Origin: Methanobacteriota archaeon
GTDB taxonomy: Archaea > Thermoplasmatota > Poseidoniia > Poseidoniales > Thalassarchaeaceae
Assembly: GCA_002727275.1 (NCBI GenBank)
Contig: PBWO01000045.1
Coordinates: forward strand, 1 to 31,632
Direction: 5' to 3'
DNA: 31,632 nucleotides
The position numbers and the translations under genes were made by a program. The notes beneath the pieces were generated by a model. It ran no database searches. It worked only from the letters and a program-made list of their open reading frames with translations, and was not told where the DNA came from. Of this stretch, positions 6,633-15,888 are shown one piece after another (position 1 is the first letter of the stretch; each line of letters begins with the position of its first letter).

Positions 6633-9600
6633 ATGCAGAAGAGTGTCGGAAGGAGGATTCCAATAATCATCGCTCTTCTGATGTTCATGATGGATATCTC
6701 GGTGGCTGCAGGCGCCCTAATACATCATCCTGAGCAACCCGAAATTGACTTCTCGCAAGATTCCATTGATGCAGATTTGCCCCCTCTGATGTGTGGAGGC
6801 AACATATGCCCGAACAAAGACCGATCACCAGGATTCCCTCCACCCGGAGCAGGCTGGCCCGTGGAGGATCCGGGTTGGTGGTTCGGCTATTGGTATGATT
6901 TGGATTCAAATGGAATGGACGACAGATTGCAGAGGATCATTGCAGGCCAGAGGACTTCTGTCTCGACTACTTCGATAACTGGGCCAGATGGACTTCCTAC
7001 CGTTGCGATAGTAGTGGATTACTCATGGCACCCAGGCTCCGATGACATTGATGCGATTAAGCAGGTTCTGTATGATCACGGATGGCAAGAAGAGGGATCT
7101 TGGTTCGATCCACTTGGCATCCTTGATTCAATCGTTATTGACCATGTGCCTGTCAGTTCGCTGATTGAGATCTGGTCACTAGAAGGAGTAGTGATGATTG
7201 AAGAGCAGAATGTCATAGTTCCTATCCTAGACAAGGCCACTCGCGGCTCGAAGGTGAGAGACTCGGAAGTCTTCGACGAAACTATGCGAGATTTCGGTTA
7301 CGATGGTTCGGGTGTGGTCATTGCTGTTCTTGACACTGGTGTTGACAATGAGCACTTCTCTCTCGATGATTTCTCTGATTCAAACAATGACAACGAAAAG
7401 GACCCCGACGAACTCGCAGATCCAAAATGGCTAGCTGGATGCGATGCTACCTCGTGGAGTTCACAGGACTGTGATGATGGAAGTATAGATCCTGATGATG
7501 GAGACGGCCATGGTACTCACGTTGCAGGAATAGCTCTCGGCACGGGTGACTCTCGTCGTATCAATCAGGGATATGCACCCGGGGCTTACCTAGTCGATGT
7601 CAAGGTGATGTCGGATGCCGGGGCGACTAACTCAGCTGCAACTCTTCGAGGAATCCAATGGGTGGTCGACAACGTAGATACCGATTGGGGTAACAACGAA
7701 TCTAGTGAAGGCATACAAGTGATGACTATGTCTTTTGGTTCTGCTAGCCCTGGTGCAGATGATGACCCCGGAGATAACGGTACTAATGCTGATGCCAGGG
7801 CCGTGGATGCTGCTGCTGAAGCAGGTATTGTCCCGGTAGCAGCCATCGGTAATGATGGCAAGCGAAGAGTAACCTCAGTAGGGGCGTCTGACAGAGCCAT
7901 AACAGTAGGTGCAATCGATGATGAGAACACTATCGAGCGCGGGGATGACATGATAGCATCATACTCCAATTCTGGCCCTAGAGAAGACGATGGGGATGAC
8001 AATGAATGGGAGGAGCTTAAGCCCACAGTTGTGGCACCTGGATCGAACATAATGTCGGCGCAGCATGCTGCTTCGACTAGTTCTCTCCCTGGTGCTCCCA
8101 AACCTCTCGCTGAAGACAGTTACACACAGATGTCTGGGACCAGTATGTCATGTCCGGCTGTAGCAGGTTTCGTGGCCGTAATGCTCCAAATTGATGATGG
8201 CTTGGAACCTCAAGAAGTCAAGGACTTGTTGCAGAACAACTCCGAAACTCGAGGGCAGGCCTCACTCCCCAGCATTAGCAATAGATGGAATGAAGACTAC
8301 GGATTCGGAATTATTGATGGAAATATGATTCTCAATGCCTTGCTGGGGGGAAATGTCGATCCAGATCCTGGTAATGGCACTAATCCTCCGCCTACTGGTT
8401 CAGGAGATTGGGTAGTAATGGAGAGTCCTGAAGAAGATTCTTGGTTGGTTGAAGGAGAAACATACAGCGCCAGAGGGCATATTGATGAGGATAAGGACAC
8501 CAATGGCACAATTGAGGAAGTCTCCGTAAGGATATCCTACTCACATAGACCTGAGGGCGAACCCAAACAGGAAGTAGTACTAGTGGATTGGCATACGGCA
8601 CAAGGCACAACAAACTGGACTACTCCATTCACATTACCTGAATTCACTGAAGATGAAATTGAGGTGATTGAAGTCATCATCGAGGCTCAAGCTAGAAATG
8701 AGTTTGAGCAGTGGAGCGATGTTGTTGAACAGAAGCATGAAGTTGGCCTAGTTGCAGTAACTATGGGAGGGCCGAGTGGACAAACTGCGGTCTCAGGGAA
8801 CGTCAACGTTTTCGGTTCCTGGGAATCGGTTAATGGCGGAACCGTGCAATGGAGAATTGGAACAGAGCCTTGGGAAAATGCTCAGGCGTTTGGCGGAAGT
8901 GGTAGTTCAGACGGAGATTGGTCGGTAACTTGGAACTCTGAGGATGTGGAAGACGGGTTCTATCGGATTTCTGTTAGGATGATTAGTGGAGATGGAATAT
9001 ACTCTGAAGAGGTGAAGAGAGTCGTCGAGGTCGACAATGATCCTCCTGCCGCCAATCTGGTCTTCAGGACTGGGTTGTCTGTCGAAGAGTATGGAACTCC
9101 AATAAGTGAGACGTTTGTCAATACGTTCCTAGAAGTCAGGACTGAGATTCGTAATGATGGTGACATGGCCGCCTCAAACTTAGCCATCTCGTTGTACGAA
9201 GACGGTTCACGTAAGGACGAGATGGTCTTGCCAAGTATAGACAGCGGGGATATAGTGGAAGTTGTACTATACTGGAATCCCACAACAGTTGGTGACAAGA
9301 CTTTGATGGTCTCACTCGATCCTTCAAATGAGATTGAAGAATTAGATGAGACCGATAACGACCAGACCCTTACTTTCCCAGTTATACAACGCCCACAAGG
9401 AGTCGATGTAGCGTTCCGACATGGAGCAGTTAGGACTGAGCCTCCAATTCCTAGGCCCAATGAACAGTTCTTGATTACAGCCAGAGTAGATAATCTGGGC
9501 TCTACCGATGCAAACAACATCGAAGCTTCACTTGAGATTCACAATGGCATTGGTTGGGAATTAGTTTCATCTACTGGAATACAACTTGTGATGGGGCAGG

Positions 9601-11342
9601 GTGCTTCACAGATTTCTTTCGCCCACAGAGCAAACGATTCTGGGCCTGTTGAGATTAGAATCACGGTTGCTGGAGATGGGCTGGCCGACCTTGACTGGAC
9701 AAACAACCAAATCGAGACCGCGATCCTGGTGGATGAGTCAACTTTAGCGGGTTCTCGGGCTATGGGATTCGGAACAGGAGAAGTCCCAATTGAATTGATT
9801 GATTTAGACGATGAAGGATTAGTAATAACTGAAAAGGAGGGGGTCCTATCCCTATATCGACTGAATTCCAATAGAATGGTTACGTCATGCACCAATGTAT
9901 TGGACGAAATGTGGTCTGGAGATTTGGCCTTCAGAAGCACTGAAGATGGTTGGGCCCACATAGTTTGGACGAGGAGATTTATCGACTCATCGGGATATTT
10001 CAGACAGACTCTAAGTTATTCAACAATCGATGCCAGTTGTGAAATGACTCCAATTCAGGATTTAATGCAGCCGATTCTGTTGTCTGATGGAAAATATTGG
10101 GGAATTGACATCGATGTAGAAGGTTCAGAATTGTTGGTCTCCGGATACCATCGTGAGATGATGACTGGTGGCTCATTTGGAGATCATACTAGCGTATTCC
10201 TGTTACATGCTGATGCGCCAACAAAATCCTCTGACTGGTCACTCACGCCGAACGTTGTCGATGAAATTGATTTGATTCCGGGGGAAACGAGTGGTCTTGA
10301 AGTAGAGTTTGGAGATGACGATGGTGCGCACTTGCTATACAAATCCACCAGAAGTGATTCTACTGGAATTGAGAGGCATGGACTATGGTATGCTCATGGG
10401 TTGATTGAACAATCGTCTTGGACATTTAGAAAATCCGTAGCTGACGATGTTACTCTCGCCAAGATGAAGGTCTTCGAAATTAATGGAGAGGAGCGAATTG
10501 TTTCTGCATGGAAGCAGAATGAAGGATTGGATGCTCAGATGATAGTGATAATTGCGGACTCATCATTCAATGAAATAGACAATCTGACTGAAACATTCCC
10601 TGCTAGAGGAATGGCGGCTATTGAGATGATAGAAACAAGCAGGGGCGTTCAGATCTTTTTCGACCTAGTTGGACCTACTGGGCCTCAGGTGAATTATGGG
10701 ATTATCAATCCTGAAGTTGGATGGATTGGCATTTATGACCGGCTAAACTTAGGGAATCTGTACCTAGTCGATAGGTCCCCCTCAAGTAGCGAGACTTTGT
10801 ACATACACACCTCAGCAAGTGGTTGGCAGATTAGGGCAGTGATTGATGACTACGATCCAAATTTTGTAGGGGACTCGATATTGGAACAATTGCGCCATCA
10901 ACTTGGATTGGATGAGCAGAACTTCAACATTCTTCTAGGCGGATTTGCAATTACTGTCTTGCTGTTATGTACTGTCATACTAGTGAGCCTCTCGGCTAGA
11001 GGGCTCCGTTGGTTAAGGAGAAGCAAGGGTGAAGCCCCTAGTATCGTCATGCTCGAGGAGGATGTGGTCGATGTTGTCGACGAGTTGGACATCAAGGTGG
11101 TAGCAGAGATCCGCCCCGAAGATCCAGAGGAAGTAGAGTTAGTAGAAGAGGTAGTGATTCCCGCTCCTGCCCTTCCTATTCCGGAGATGCCTGTTTCAGA
11201 GACCGACGGTCCAACCGACGTGCCTGCACCCTCTCCTTTGAATATGCCAGTAGTTTGTCCGAATTGTTCCAGCAGGTTCGAGATTGCAATGGGCAATTCA
11301 TCAGCCAACTGTCCTGTTTGTGATGAGCGTATAGTTCTCTGA
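6633..11342 (+). CDS. Giant membrane-anchored subtilisin-like serine protease (S8) with CARDB domains
   Basis: A 1569-residue secreted protease. Start ATG 6633 gives a clean signal peptide (MQKSVGRRIPIIIALLMFMM, cut near SVAAGA); the longer frame from 6516 overlaps rhomboid and is rejected. After a propeptide-like region comes the S8 domain with Asp234 (VLDTGVD), His293 (GHGTHVAG), oxyanion Asn407 (AIGNDG) and Ser504 (SGTSMSCP). Ig-like modules follow from about 590, then two CARDB-like domains (about 806-920 and 930-1040, the first with NDGDMAASN and EELDETDND), and a region of unclear fold up to 1420. One transmembrane helix (about 1431-1455) leads to an acidic cytosolic linker and a C-terminal zinc ribbon, C1542xxC1545 and C1560xxC1563. 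It should degrade external protein while held at the cell surface, which fits a peptide-feeding heterotroph. Confidence 0.92.
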   Translation: MQKSVGRRIPIIIALLMFMMDISVAAGALIHHPEQPEIDFSQDSIDADLPPLMCGGNICPNKDRSPGFPPPGAGWPVEDPGWWFGYWYDLDSNGMDDRLQRIIAGQRTSVSTTSITGPDGLPTVAIVVDYSWHPGSDDIDAIKQVLYDHGWQEEGSWFDPLGILDSIVIDHVPVSSLIEIWSLEGVVMIEEQNVIVPILDKATRGSKVRDSEVFDETMRDFGYDGSGVVIAVLDTGVDNEHFSLDDFSDSNNDNEKDPDELADPKWLAGCDATSWSSQDCDDGSIDPDDGDGHGTHVAGIALGTGDSRRINQGYAPGAYLVDVKVMSDAGATNSAATLRGIQWVVDNVDTDWGNNESSEGIQVMTMSFGSASPGADDDPGDNGTNADARAVDAAAEAGIVPVAAIGNDGKRRVTSVGASDRAITVGAIDDENTIERGDDMIASYSNSGPREDDGDDNEWEELKPTVVAPGSNIMSAQHAASTSSLPGAPKPLAEDSYTQMSGTSMSCPAVAGFVAVMLQIDDGLEPQEVKDLLQNNSETRGQASLPSISNRWNEDYGFGIIDGNMILNALLGGNVDPDPGNGTNPPPTGSGDWVVMESPEEDSWLVEGETYSARGHIDEDKDTNGTIEEVSVRISYSHRPEGEPKQEVVLVDWHTAQGTTNWTTPFTLPEFTEDEIEVIEVIIEAQARNEFEQWSDVVEQKHEVGLVAVTMGGPSGQTAVSGNVNVFGSWESVNGGTVQWRIGTEPWENAQAFGGSGSSDGDWSVTWNSEDVEDGFYRISVRMISGDGIYSEEVKRVVEVDNDPPAANLVFRTGLSVEEYGTPISETFVNTFLEVRTEIRNDGDMAASNLAISLYEDGSRKDEMVLPSIDSGDIVEVVLYWNPTTVGDKTLMVSLDPSNEIEELDETDNDQTLTFPVIQRPQGVDVAFRHGAVRTEPPIPRPNEQFLITARVDNLGSTDANNIEASLEIHNGIGWELVSSTGIQLVMGQGASQISFAHRANDSGPVEIRITVAGDGLADLDWTNNQIETAILVDESTLAGSRAMGFGTGEVPIELIDLDDEGLVITEKEGVLSLYRLNSNRMVTSCTNVLDEMWSGDLAFRSTEDGWAHIVWTRRFIDSSGYFRQTLSYSTIDASCEMTPIQDLMQPILLSDGKYWGIDIDVEGSELLVSGYHREMMTGGSFGDHTSVFLLHADAPTKSSDWSLTPNVVDEIDLIPGETSGLEVEFGDDDGAHLLYKSTRSDSTGIERHGLWYAHGLIEQSSWTFRKSVADDVTLAKMKVFEINGEERIVSAWKQNEGLDAQMIVIIADSSFNEIDNLTETFPARGMAAIEMIETSRGVQIFFDLVGPTGPQVNYGIINPEVGWIGIYDRLNLGNLYLVDRSPSSSETLYIHTSASGWQIRAVIDDYDPNFVGDSILEQLRHQLGLDEQNFNILLGGFAITVLLLCTVILVSLSARGLRWLRRSKGEAPSIVMLEEDVVDVVDELDIKVVAEIRPEDPEEVELVEEVVIPAPALPIPEMPVSETDGPTDVPAPSPLNMPVVCPNCSSRFEIAMGNSSANCPVCDERIVL

Positions 11343-11351
11343 GGGGATTGG

Positions 11352-11987
11352 ATGGCATCAATACTACTCGCTTCGGCCTCAGAGCGCAGAAGAGAAATTC
11401 TGAGTAAGCTTACTTCTGAATCAAGCAGATTAGAGCATAGAGCCTTAACAACAAATGAATTGAATCCGCCTAGTGGAATGGAAGTTTCTAGTCAGGTAGA
11501 ATTGGTTTGTTTTGCTAAGGCGAGGTCCGCTGCTGAAGAGGTTGTACTTTCTGGAGAGCAGCCTGATTTGATCATCGTGGCCGATACTCTGGTCGAGGAT
11601 CCCAATGACCCATTGATATCCCTGGGTAAACCAAGCGACGAGTTATCAGCAGCAAGTATGCTACTGGGCCTCTCAGGTAGGAGACATCGAGTATGGTCCT
11701 CAACGGCTATTCTATACTCCACCAGTTGTCAAAGAAAAGGGACGGAGATTCTTCACGGAGGATGGACTGCTGACATTTGGACCGATTCCGCAGTAGTCGA
11801 ATTCGACGAATTGTCCCAAGATGCATTGGCTAATCTTGTCTCGAGCGATTCATGGCAAGGAAAGGCAGGAGCGTACGATCTGGCAGGAATGGCCGGAGAG
11901 CATGCGTCCTTAGTAGAGGGCGAGGAAGTCACTGTACTCGGATTCGCCCACGAGGCAATAACAACAATATCTCCTATGATTGGCTAA
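11352..11987 (+). CDS. Maf-family nucleotide pyrophosphatase
   Basis: A 211-residue Maf/HAM1-fold house-cleaning enzyme that hydrolyses non-canonical or excess nucleoside triphosphates (dTTP/UTP-type substrates in characterised relatives). Motifs in order: LLASASERRREIL (5-17), the conserved Asp78 in VADTLV, GKPSDE (92-97), SGRRHRVWS (108-116) and WQGKAGAYDLAG near 165-176. The length is slightly above the usual ~190-200 because of small insertions. It starts 9 bases after the subtilase stop, so it is probably co-transcribed with it, although the functions look unrelated. Its TAA stop interlocks with the TAG stop of the convergent NifU-like gene. Confidence 0.9.
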   Translation: MASILLASASERRREILSKLTSESSRLEHRALTTNELNPPSGMEVSSQVELVCFAKARSAAEEVVLSGEQPDLIIVADTLVEDPNDPLISLGKPSDELSAASMLLGLSGRRHRVWSSTAILYSTSCQRKGTEILHGGWTADIWTDSAVVEFDELSQDALANLVSSDSWQGKAGAYDLAGMAGEHASLVEGEEVTVLGFAHEAITTISPMIG

Positions 11988-12478
11988 ACGAAAGTAACTC
12001 CGCCATGCTTGAGAACAAACTCGCGCTGAAGTTCATCGAACCATTGTAGCATTCCCGAGTTGAATCGTACTTCAGTTACCTCAGGGTCCATCAGTAAATC
12101 ATCTTGTATACCTTGCAGAGTTCCAGGGGCGGCTCCGCATGAGACGCAGGCCCCATCTAGGTCGAGAATCAATGCAAGAAGGTCCCCTGCTGCAGCGCTC
12201 TCGACTCGGCTTTCCGTCACAACCAATCCTCCTCCGTGTCCATCCAGTGCTGCTCTGACAGGCCCGAGCCTAGCCATCAAGGCAGGAACTAGTTCTGGGT
12301 CTTCAGATTTTGATAATTCAACAAGAGACAATGCCTGCAATCTGGATATCTCGTCTGGATCGTGAGTTTCTAAAATCCGTCTTTCCGACTCTCTCCTCAT
12401 GGCCTCCTCTATCTGGGCCTTGTAAGCTTCCTGAAGAGAATCTTGAGTCGACTCTTCTGAATCATGAGAGGGGTTCAC
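11984..12478 (-). CDS. NifU C-terminal-like (Nfu) Fe-S scaffold protein
   Basis: A 164-residue protein. The C-terminal half is an Nfu domain: LDGHGGGLVV (78-87), then the cluster-binding C111xxC114 in GACVSCGAAPGTLQGIQDDLL. Nfu proteins carry assembled Fe-S clusters to target enzymes. The N-terminal half (1-70) is charged and helical (EAYKAQIEEAMRRESERR) and has no family I recognise; it could bind the Suf complex or client proteins. The gene is divergent from sufC, so scaffold/carrier and assembly machinery share one control region. The start codon is GTG 12478; an A/T-rich element on the minus strand (TAAAATCAAAT, about 12495-12505) sits 20-25 bases upstream, fitting a leaderless transcript. 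Confidence 0.88.
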   Translation of the reverse strand: MNPSHDSEESTQDSLQEAYKAQIEEAMRRESERRILETHDPDEISRLQALSLVELSKSEDPELVPALMARLGPVRAALDGHGGGLVVTESRVESAAAGDLLALILDLDGACVSCGAAPGTLQGIQDDLLMDPEVTEVRFNSGMLQWFDELQREFVLKHGGVTFV

Positions 12479-12562
12479 GGACGGCCGTAGAGGTGATTTG
12501 ATTTTAGGGTGACCGAAAACTCAAGCAGACATTCAAAAGGGAGATTATTACGAGAGTGGTTT
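12479..12562. promoter_or_regulatory. Shared control region between the Nfu gene and the suf operon
   Basis: An 84-bp divergent region. Minus-strand TAAAATCAAAT near 12500 is a plausible TATA box for the Nfu gene. On the plus strand, ATTCAAAAG near 12531-12539 lies about 27 bases before ATG 12563 and could serve sufC. No clear palindrome for an iron- or Fe-S-sensing regulator is seen. Confidence 0.4.
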
Positions 12563-13348
12563 ATGGCAGCATCATCCGGTCAGGAAACCGCCTTGATGGA
12601 AATCGTTAACTTGCATGTCGGGATAGACGGAACCAGCATCCTAAAGGGTATAGATTTGAATATTCTACCGGGAGAAATCCACGCCATAATGGGTCGAAAT
12701 GGAAGTGGCAAGACGACTGCTGCAAATGTGATTATGGGGCACCCCGATTACGAGGTCGAGCAGGGCGATGTTCTTCTAAACGGAGACAGTCTGCTTGACG
12801 AGGATCCATGGGAACGTGCGCGACAAGGGGTGTTTCTCTCATTTCAATATCCTCAGGCCGTTCCTGGACTTCAAGTAGGTAACTTCCTGCGAAAGTCTGT
12901 AGCAAGTATCAGAGGAGAGGAGGCTGCCAAGGGGGCCCAGTTCAGGAATGAGCTAAATGAGGCAATGGACAAGTTGCATATTCCTCGTAGTTTCCTATCC
13001 AGGTATGTCAATGACGGGTTCAGCGGTGGAGAGAAGAAGCGTTTTGAGATTCTTCAGATGATGCTTCTGAAGCCAAAACTTGCAATCTTAGATGAGACGG
13101 ACAGTGGGCTAGACATTGACGGAATCAAGACTGTTGCATCTGGTGTGAACGCAGCTGTCAGAGGGACAGATTCTGGCGCCTTGATTATCACACATTACTC
13201 AAGAATCTTAGAGCATGTTAAGCCAGACTTCATCCACGTCCTAATAGGAGGTAAGATTGTCGCTTCAGGAGGCCCAGAATTGGCGGTGCAACTTGAAGAG
13301 AATGGTTATGACTGGGTCGAAAAAATGGCCGCGAAGGAGGCCGTCTGA
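12563..13348 (+). CDS. sufC: SufC, ATPase of the Suf Fe-S assembly complex
   Basis: An ABC-type ATPase of 261 residues from ATG 12563. Motifs: Walker A GRNGSGKTT, Q-loop in FLSFQYPQAVPG, signature FSGGEKKR, Walker B LAILDETDSGLD and H-loop ITHYSR, all in the SufC form (the DETDSGLD box separates SufC from transporter ATPases). It drives rearrangement of the SufBCD complex during cluster assembly in the cytosol. Start is uncertain: GTG 12509 extends the frame by 18 residues, and ATG 12596 (MEIVNLHV) is where most SufC proteins begin. ATG 12563 is preferred for its distance to an A/T-rich element. The TGA stop and the sufB ATG overlap by one base, giving coupled translation. Confidence 0.93.
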   Translation: MAASSGQETALMEIVNLHVGIDGTSILKGIDLNILPGEIHAIMGRNGSGKTTAANVIMGHPDYEVEQGDVLLNGDSLLDEDPWERARQGVFLSFQYPQAVPGLQVGNFLRKSVASIRGEEAAKGAQFRNELNEAMDKLHIPRSFLSRYVNDGFSGGEKKRFEILQMMLLKPKLAILDETDSGLDIDGIKTVASGVNAAVRGTDSGALIITHYSRILEHVKPDFIHVLIGGKIVASGGPELAVQLEENGYDWVEKMAAKEAV

Positions 13349-14760
13349 TGCCTGACAATCAAGAGGCACGAGATGCCGTGGGGGACTACAAGGCTGGGTG
13401 GAAGGACACAGAAAATTCGACGATCAGATTCGACTTCGGACTCTCTGAGGAAGTAGTCAGGGAGATTTCGAAACTCAAAGAAGAGCCCGAGTGGATGACT
13501 GAGCTTCGCGTCAAGGCTTACAATCACTTCATGGAGCGCCCAATGCCTAATTGGGGAAATACCAGCGCGCTTGGAGAAATCGACTTCGATTCTATATGCT
13601 ACTATCTGCGCTCTTCTGAAGCCACTGAGAAGGATTGGGAAGATGTCCCCGAGGAGATCCGTAACACCTTCGATCGATTGGGAATCCCTGAAGCTGAGCA
13701 GAAGTGGCTTTCTGGAGTTACTGCGCAGTACGAATCCGAGGCAGTATACCACAGCATTCGTGAGGACTTGGAGAAGCAAGGCGTAATCTTCCTAGATATG
13801 GATAGCGGATTGAAAGAATATCCTGATTTGGTGAAGAAGTGGTTCTGTTCTGTAGTCCCGCTTACAGACAACAAATTCTCAGCCCTAAACACTGCTGTGT
13901 GGTCCGGTGGTTCGTTCATCTACGTGCCCAAGGGAGTACACGTCGAAATGCCAGTACAAGCTTATTTCAGAATCAATGCTAAGAATATGGGGCAGTTTGA
14001 GAGGACTCTGATTGTCGCCGACGAGGGGAGCAGTATCCATTACGTGGAGGGGTGTACTGCACCGAGTTACTCCACTGACTCGCTGCACTCTGCAGTAGTC
14101 GAGCTGATAGCTCTACCTGGTTCCCATATCAGGTACTCGACAGTTCAGAATTGGAGTTCTAATGTGTACAATCTAGTCACAAAAAGAGGTGTGGCACATG
14201 AGAACGCCAAGATTGAGTGGGTTGATGGTAACATTGGCAGTAAACTGACTATGAAATATCCAGCTGTGATACTGAAGGGAGAAGGCTCCCATGCAGAGGT
14301 CATATCAGTTGCATATTCTGGAGACGGGCAGCACCAAGACGCAGGTGCAAAGATCCACCATCTAGCATCCAACACCACCAGCAAGATTCTCTCCAAGAGC
14401 ATAAGCAAGAACGGTGGCAGAGGCACCTACAGAGGCTTGGTAACGGTTTCTCCCAAGGCTGAGAATTGTAAACTCAATGTGGTGTGCGATGCACTCATTC
14501 TGGACGAAGAGAGTCGTTCGGACACATATCCTACTATGGAGGTCGCTAACCCTACTGCAAGATGTGAGCACGAGGCCAGCGTCTCCAAGGTCAGCGATGA
14601 CCAGCTGTTCTACCTGATGAGCAGGGGCCATTCTGAAGAAGAGGCTCTGGCAATGATAGTTAACGGATTCTTCGAGCCATTCACTCGAGAATTGCCTATG
14701 GAATATGCAGTGGAGTTGAACCAACTGATGGCCCTTGAGATGGAAGGAAGCATAGGTTGA
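13348..14760 (+). CDS. sufB: SufB, Fe-S cluster assembly scaffold
   Basis: A 470-residue SufB of typical length. N-terminal region contains RFDFGLSEEVVREISKLKEEPEWM, as in bacterial and archaeal SufB. The core is the right-handed beta-helix with YVPKGVHVEMP and HYVEGCTAPSY. The C-terminal helix region has Cys406 in ARCEHEASVSK, corresponding to the Cys shown to be important for cluster building in E. coli SufB, followed by DQLFYLMSRG and the MIVNGFFEPF signature. It pairs with SufD and binds SufC. It is the second gene of a tight sufC-sufB-sufD operon. No sufS/sufE cysteine desulfurase is encoded here, so the sulfur donor must come from elsewhere, as in other archaea. Confidence 0.96.
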   Translation: MPDNQEARDAVGDYKAGWKDTENSTIRFDFGLSEEVVREISKLKEEPEWMTELRVKAYNHFMERPMPNWGNTSALGEIDFDSICYYLRSSEATEKDWEDVPEEIRNTFDRLGIPEAEQKWLSGVTAQYESEAVYHSIREDLEKQGVIFLDMDSGLKEYPDLVKKWFCSVVPLTDNKFSALNTAVWSGGSFIYVPKGVHVEMPVQAYFRINAKNMGQFERTLIVADEGSSIHYVEGCTAPSYSTDSLHSAVVELIALPGSHIRYSTVQNWSSNVYNLVTKRGVAHENAKIEWVDGNIGSKLTMKYPAVILKGEGSHAEVISVAYSGDGQHQDAGAKIHHLASNTTSKILSKSISKNGGRGTYRGLVTVSPKAENCKLNVVCDALILDEESRSDTYPTMEVANPTARCEHEASVSKVSDDQLFYLMSRGHSEEEALAMIVNGFFEPFTRELPMEYAVELNQLMALEMEGSIG

Positions 14761-14769
14761 GGTGGTAGC

Positions 14770-15885
14770 TTGCAATCCGCTGCCGAATACCTATCGCTGT
14801 CGCACCCTGACAGGTCTGATCATCTCTGGAGATATACTCCTTGGAGAAGGGTTCACCCTACTGGTGATGTTACCGAGGTCCCTGAAATGGGATCGGCTGC
14901 CGTCTCAATTACCAAACTCGATGGCACTCCTGCTCCCAAGGGAGTATCACTTGAGAGAGTCGAGTCTTCACTGGTCGACTTGCCTGATTCAGATCCTGTG
15001 ACTCTTGCATTCTTGAGAGCAGTAACAACAACATCAGGATGGGAAGTCAGAGTGGATTCAAAATTCAATTCTGACGTACCCCTATTGCTAGATATAGACG
15101 CCGGAGAAGGCGTTTCTGCAGTTCACCTGAATTTGGACATCGGAAGCATGAGTGAATTCGAACTGATTACACGGGTGAGGGGTGAAGGAGAATGGTTCGG
15201 CCTCTTGAGGACCGGGGATATCGGCACTACGAGTGTGGTGAACGACATCGTGGTCAGCCTTATGCAGCAAGGCACGATGCTCCGAGTGGATTCCATAGAT
15301 GTTGGCAGAGATGCTCAAGTACGTGCCGGGACTGTTTCATCCGGGTCGGATAAAACCAAGGCTGATCTGAGATACCTTCTGAAAGAGACTGGAGGAAATG
15401 TTCGTGTGTTGGGCTCAATCCTAGGGGCCGGTTCAATGCACCTTGATCATCACGTCGAGATTCTACACGATGCACCTAGGACTTTCAGCAGACTCTCATG
15501 GCATTCGGCATGTGGAGGCAATAGTAGGACTGTGGGGACAGGGATGCTGAAGGTCATGGATGGTTCAAAGGGGGCCGATGCGGCTCAAATCTTCCATAAC
15601 CTACTCCTCTCGGATGATGCTGAGGCCGATTCAATACCAGAGTTGGAGGTTCTCGAACATGAGGTCGTAGGTTGTGGCCATGGTACCGCAAATGGGCCGC
15701 TGGATGAGAATCAATTATTCTATCTGCAAGCAAGAGGACTGGATCCATCTGAGTCCAGAAGGGTTCTGATTGCAGCCTTCCTGAACTCCACTCTATCCGA
15801 GATGGGCAGTGAAACACTGCATGACTGGTTGATTGTCCTGCTGTCTTCTGAACTGGAGAGATTAGGTTCTGGCGTGGACAACTGA
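14770..15885 (+). CDS. sufD: SufD, Fe-S cluster assembly protein
   Basis: A 371-residue SufD. The start is TTG 14770, nine bases after the sufB stop and preceded by GGTGG as a likely ribosome-binding site; no ATG or GTG fits the N-terminus. The N-terminal part has the WRYTPWRRV element seen in SufD. The beta-helix core includes VLGSILGAGSMHLDHHVEILHDAP and WHSACGG. His304 in GCGHGTANGPLDENQLFYLQARGL matches the position of the functional His of E. coli SufD, with the shared SufB/SufD C-terminal motif. It forms a heterodimer with SufB at whose interface the cluster is thought to be built. Confidence 0.94.
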   Translation: MQSAAEYLSLSHPDRSDHLWRYTPWRRVHPTGDVTEVPEMGSAAVSITKLDGTPAPKGVSLERVESSLVDLPDSDPVTLAFLRAVTTTSGWEVRVDSKFNSDVPLLLDIDAGEGVSAVHLNLDIGSMSEFELITRVRGEGEWFGLLRTGDIGTTSVVNDIVVSLMQQGTMLRVDSIDVGRDAQVRAGTVSSGSDKTKADLRYLLKETGGNVRVLGSILGAGSMHLDHHVEILHDAPRTFSRLSWHSACGGNSRTVGTGMLKVMDGSKGADAAQIFHNLLLSDDAEADSIPELEVLEHEVVGCGHGTANGPLDENQLFYLQARGLDPSESRRVLIAAFLNSTLSEMGSETLHDWLIVLLSSELERLGSGVDN

Positions 15886-15888
15886 TTT

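Noticed and set aside
7586..8101. Open frame of 171 codons on the minus strand inside the subtilase
   Set aside because: Ser/Pro/Thr-rich translation typical of the complement of an acidic coding region; it lies within the catalytic domain of a clear gene.
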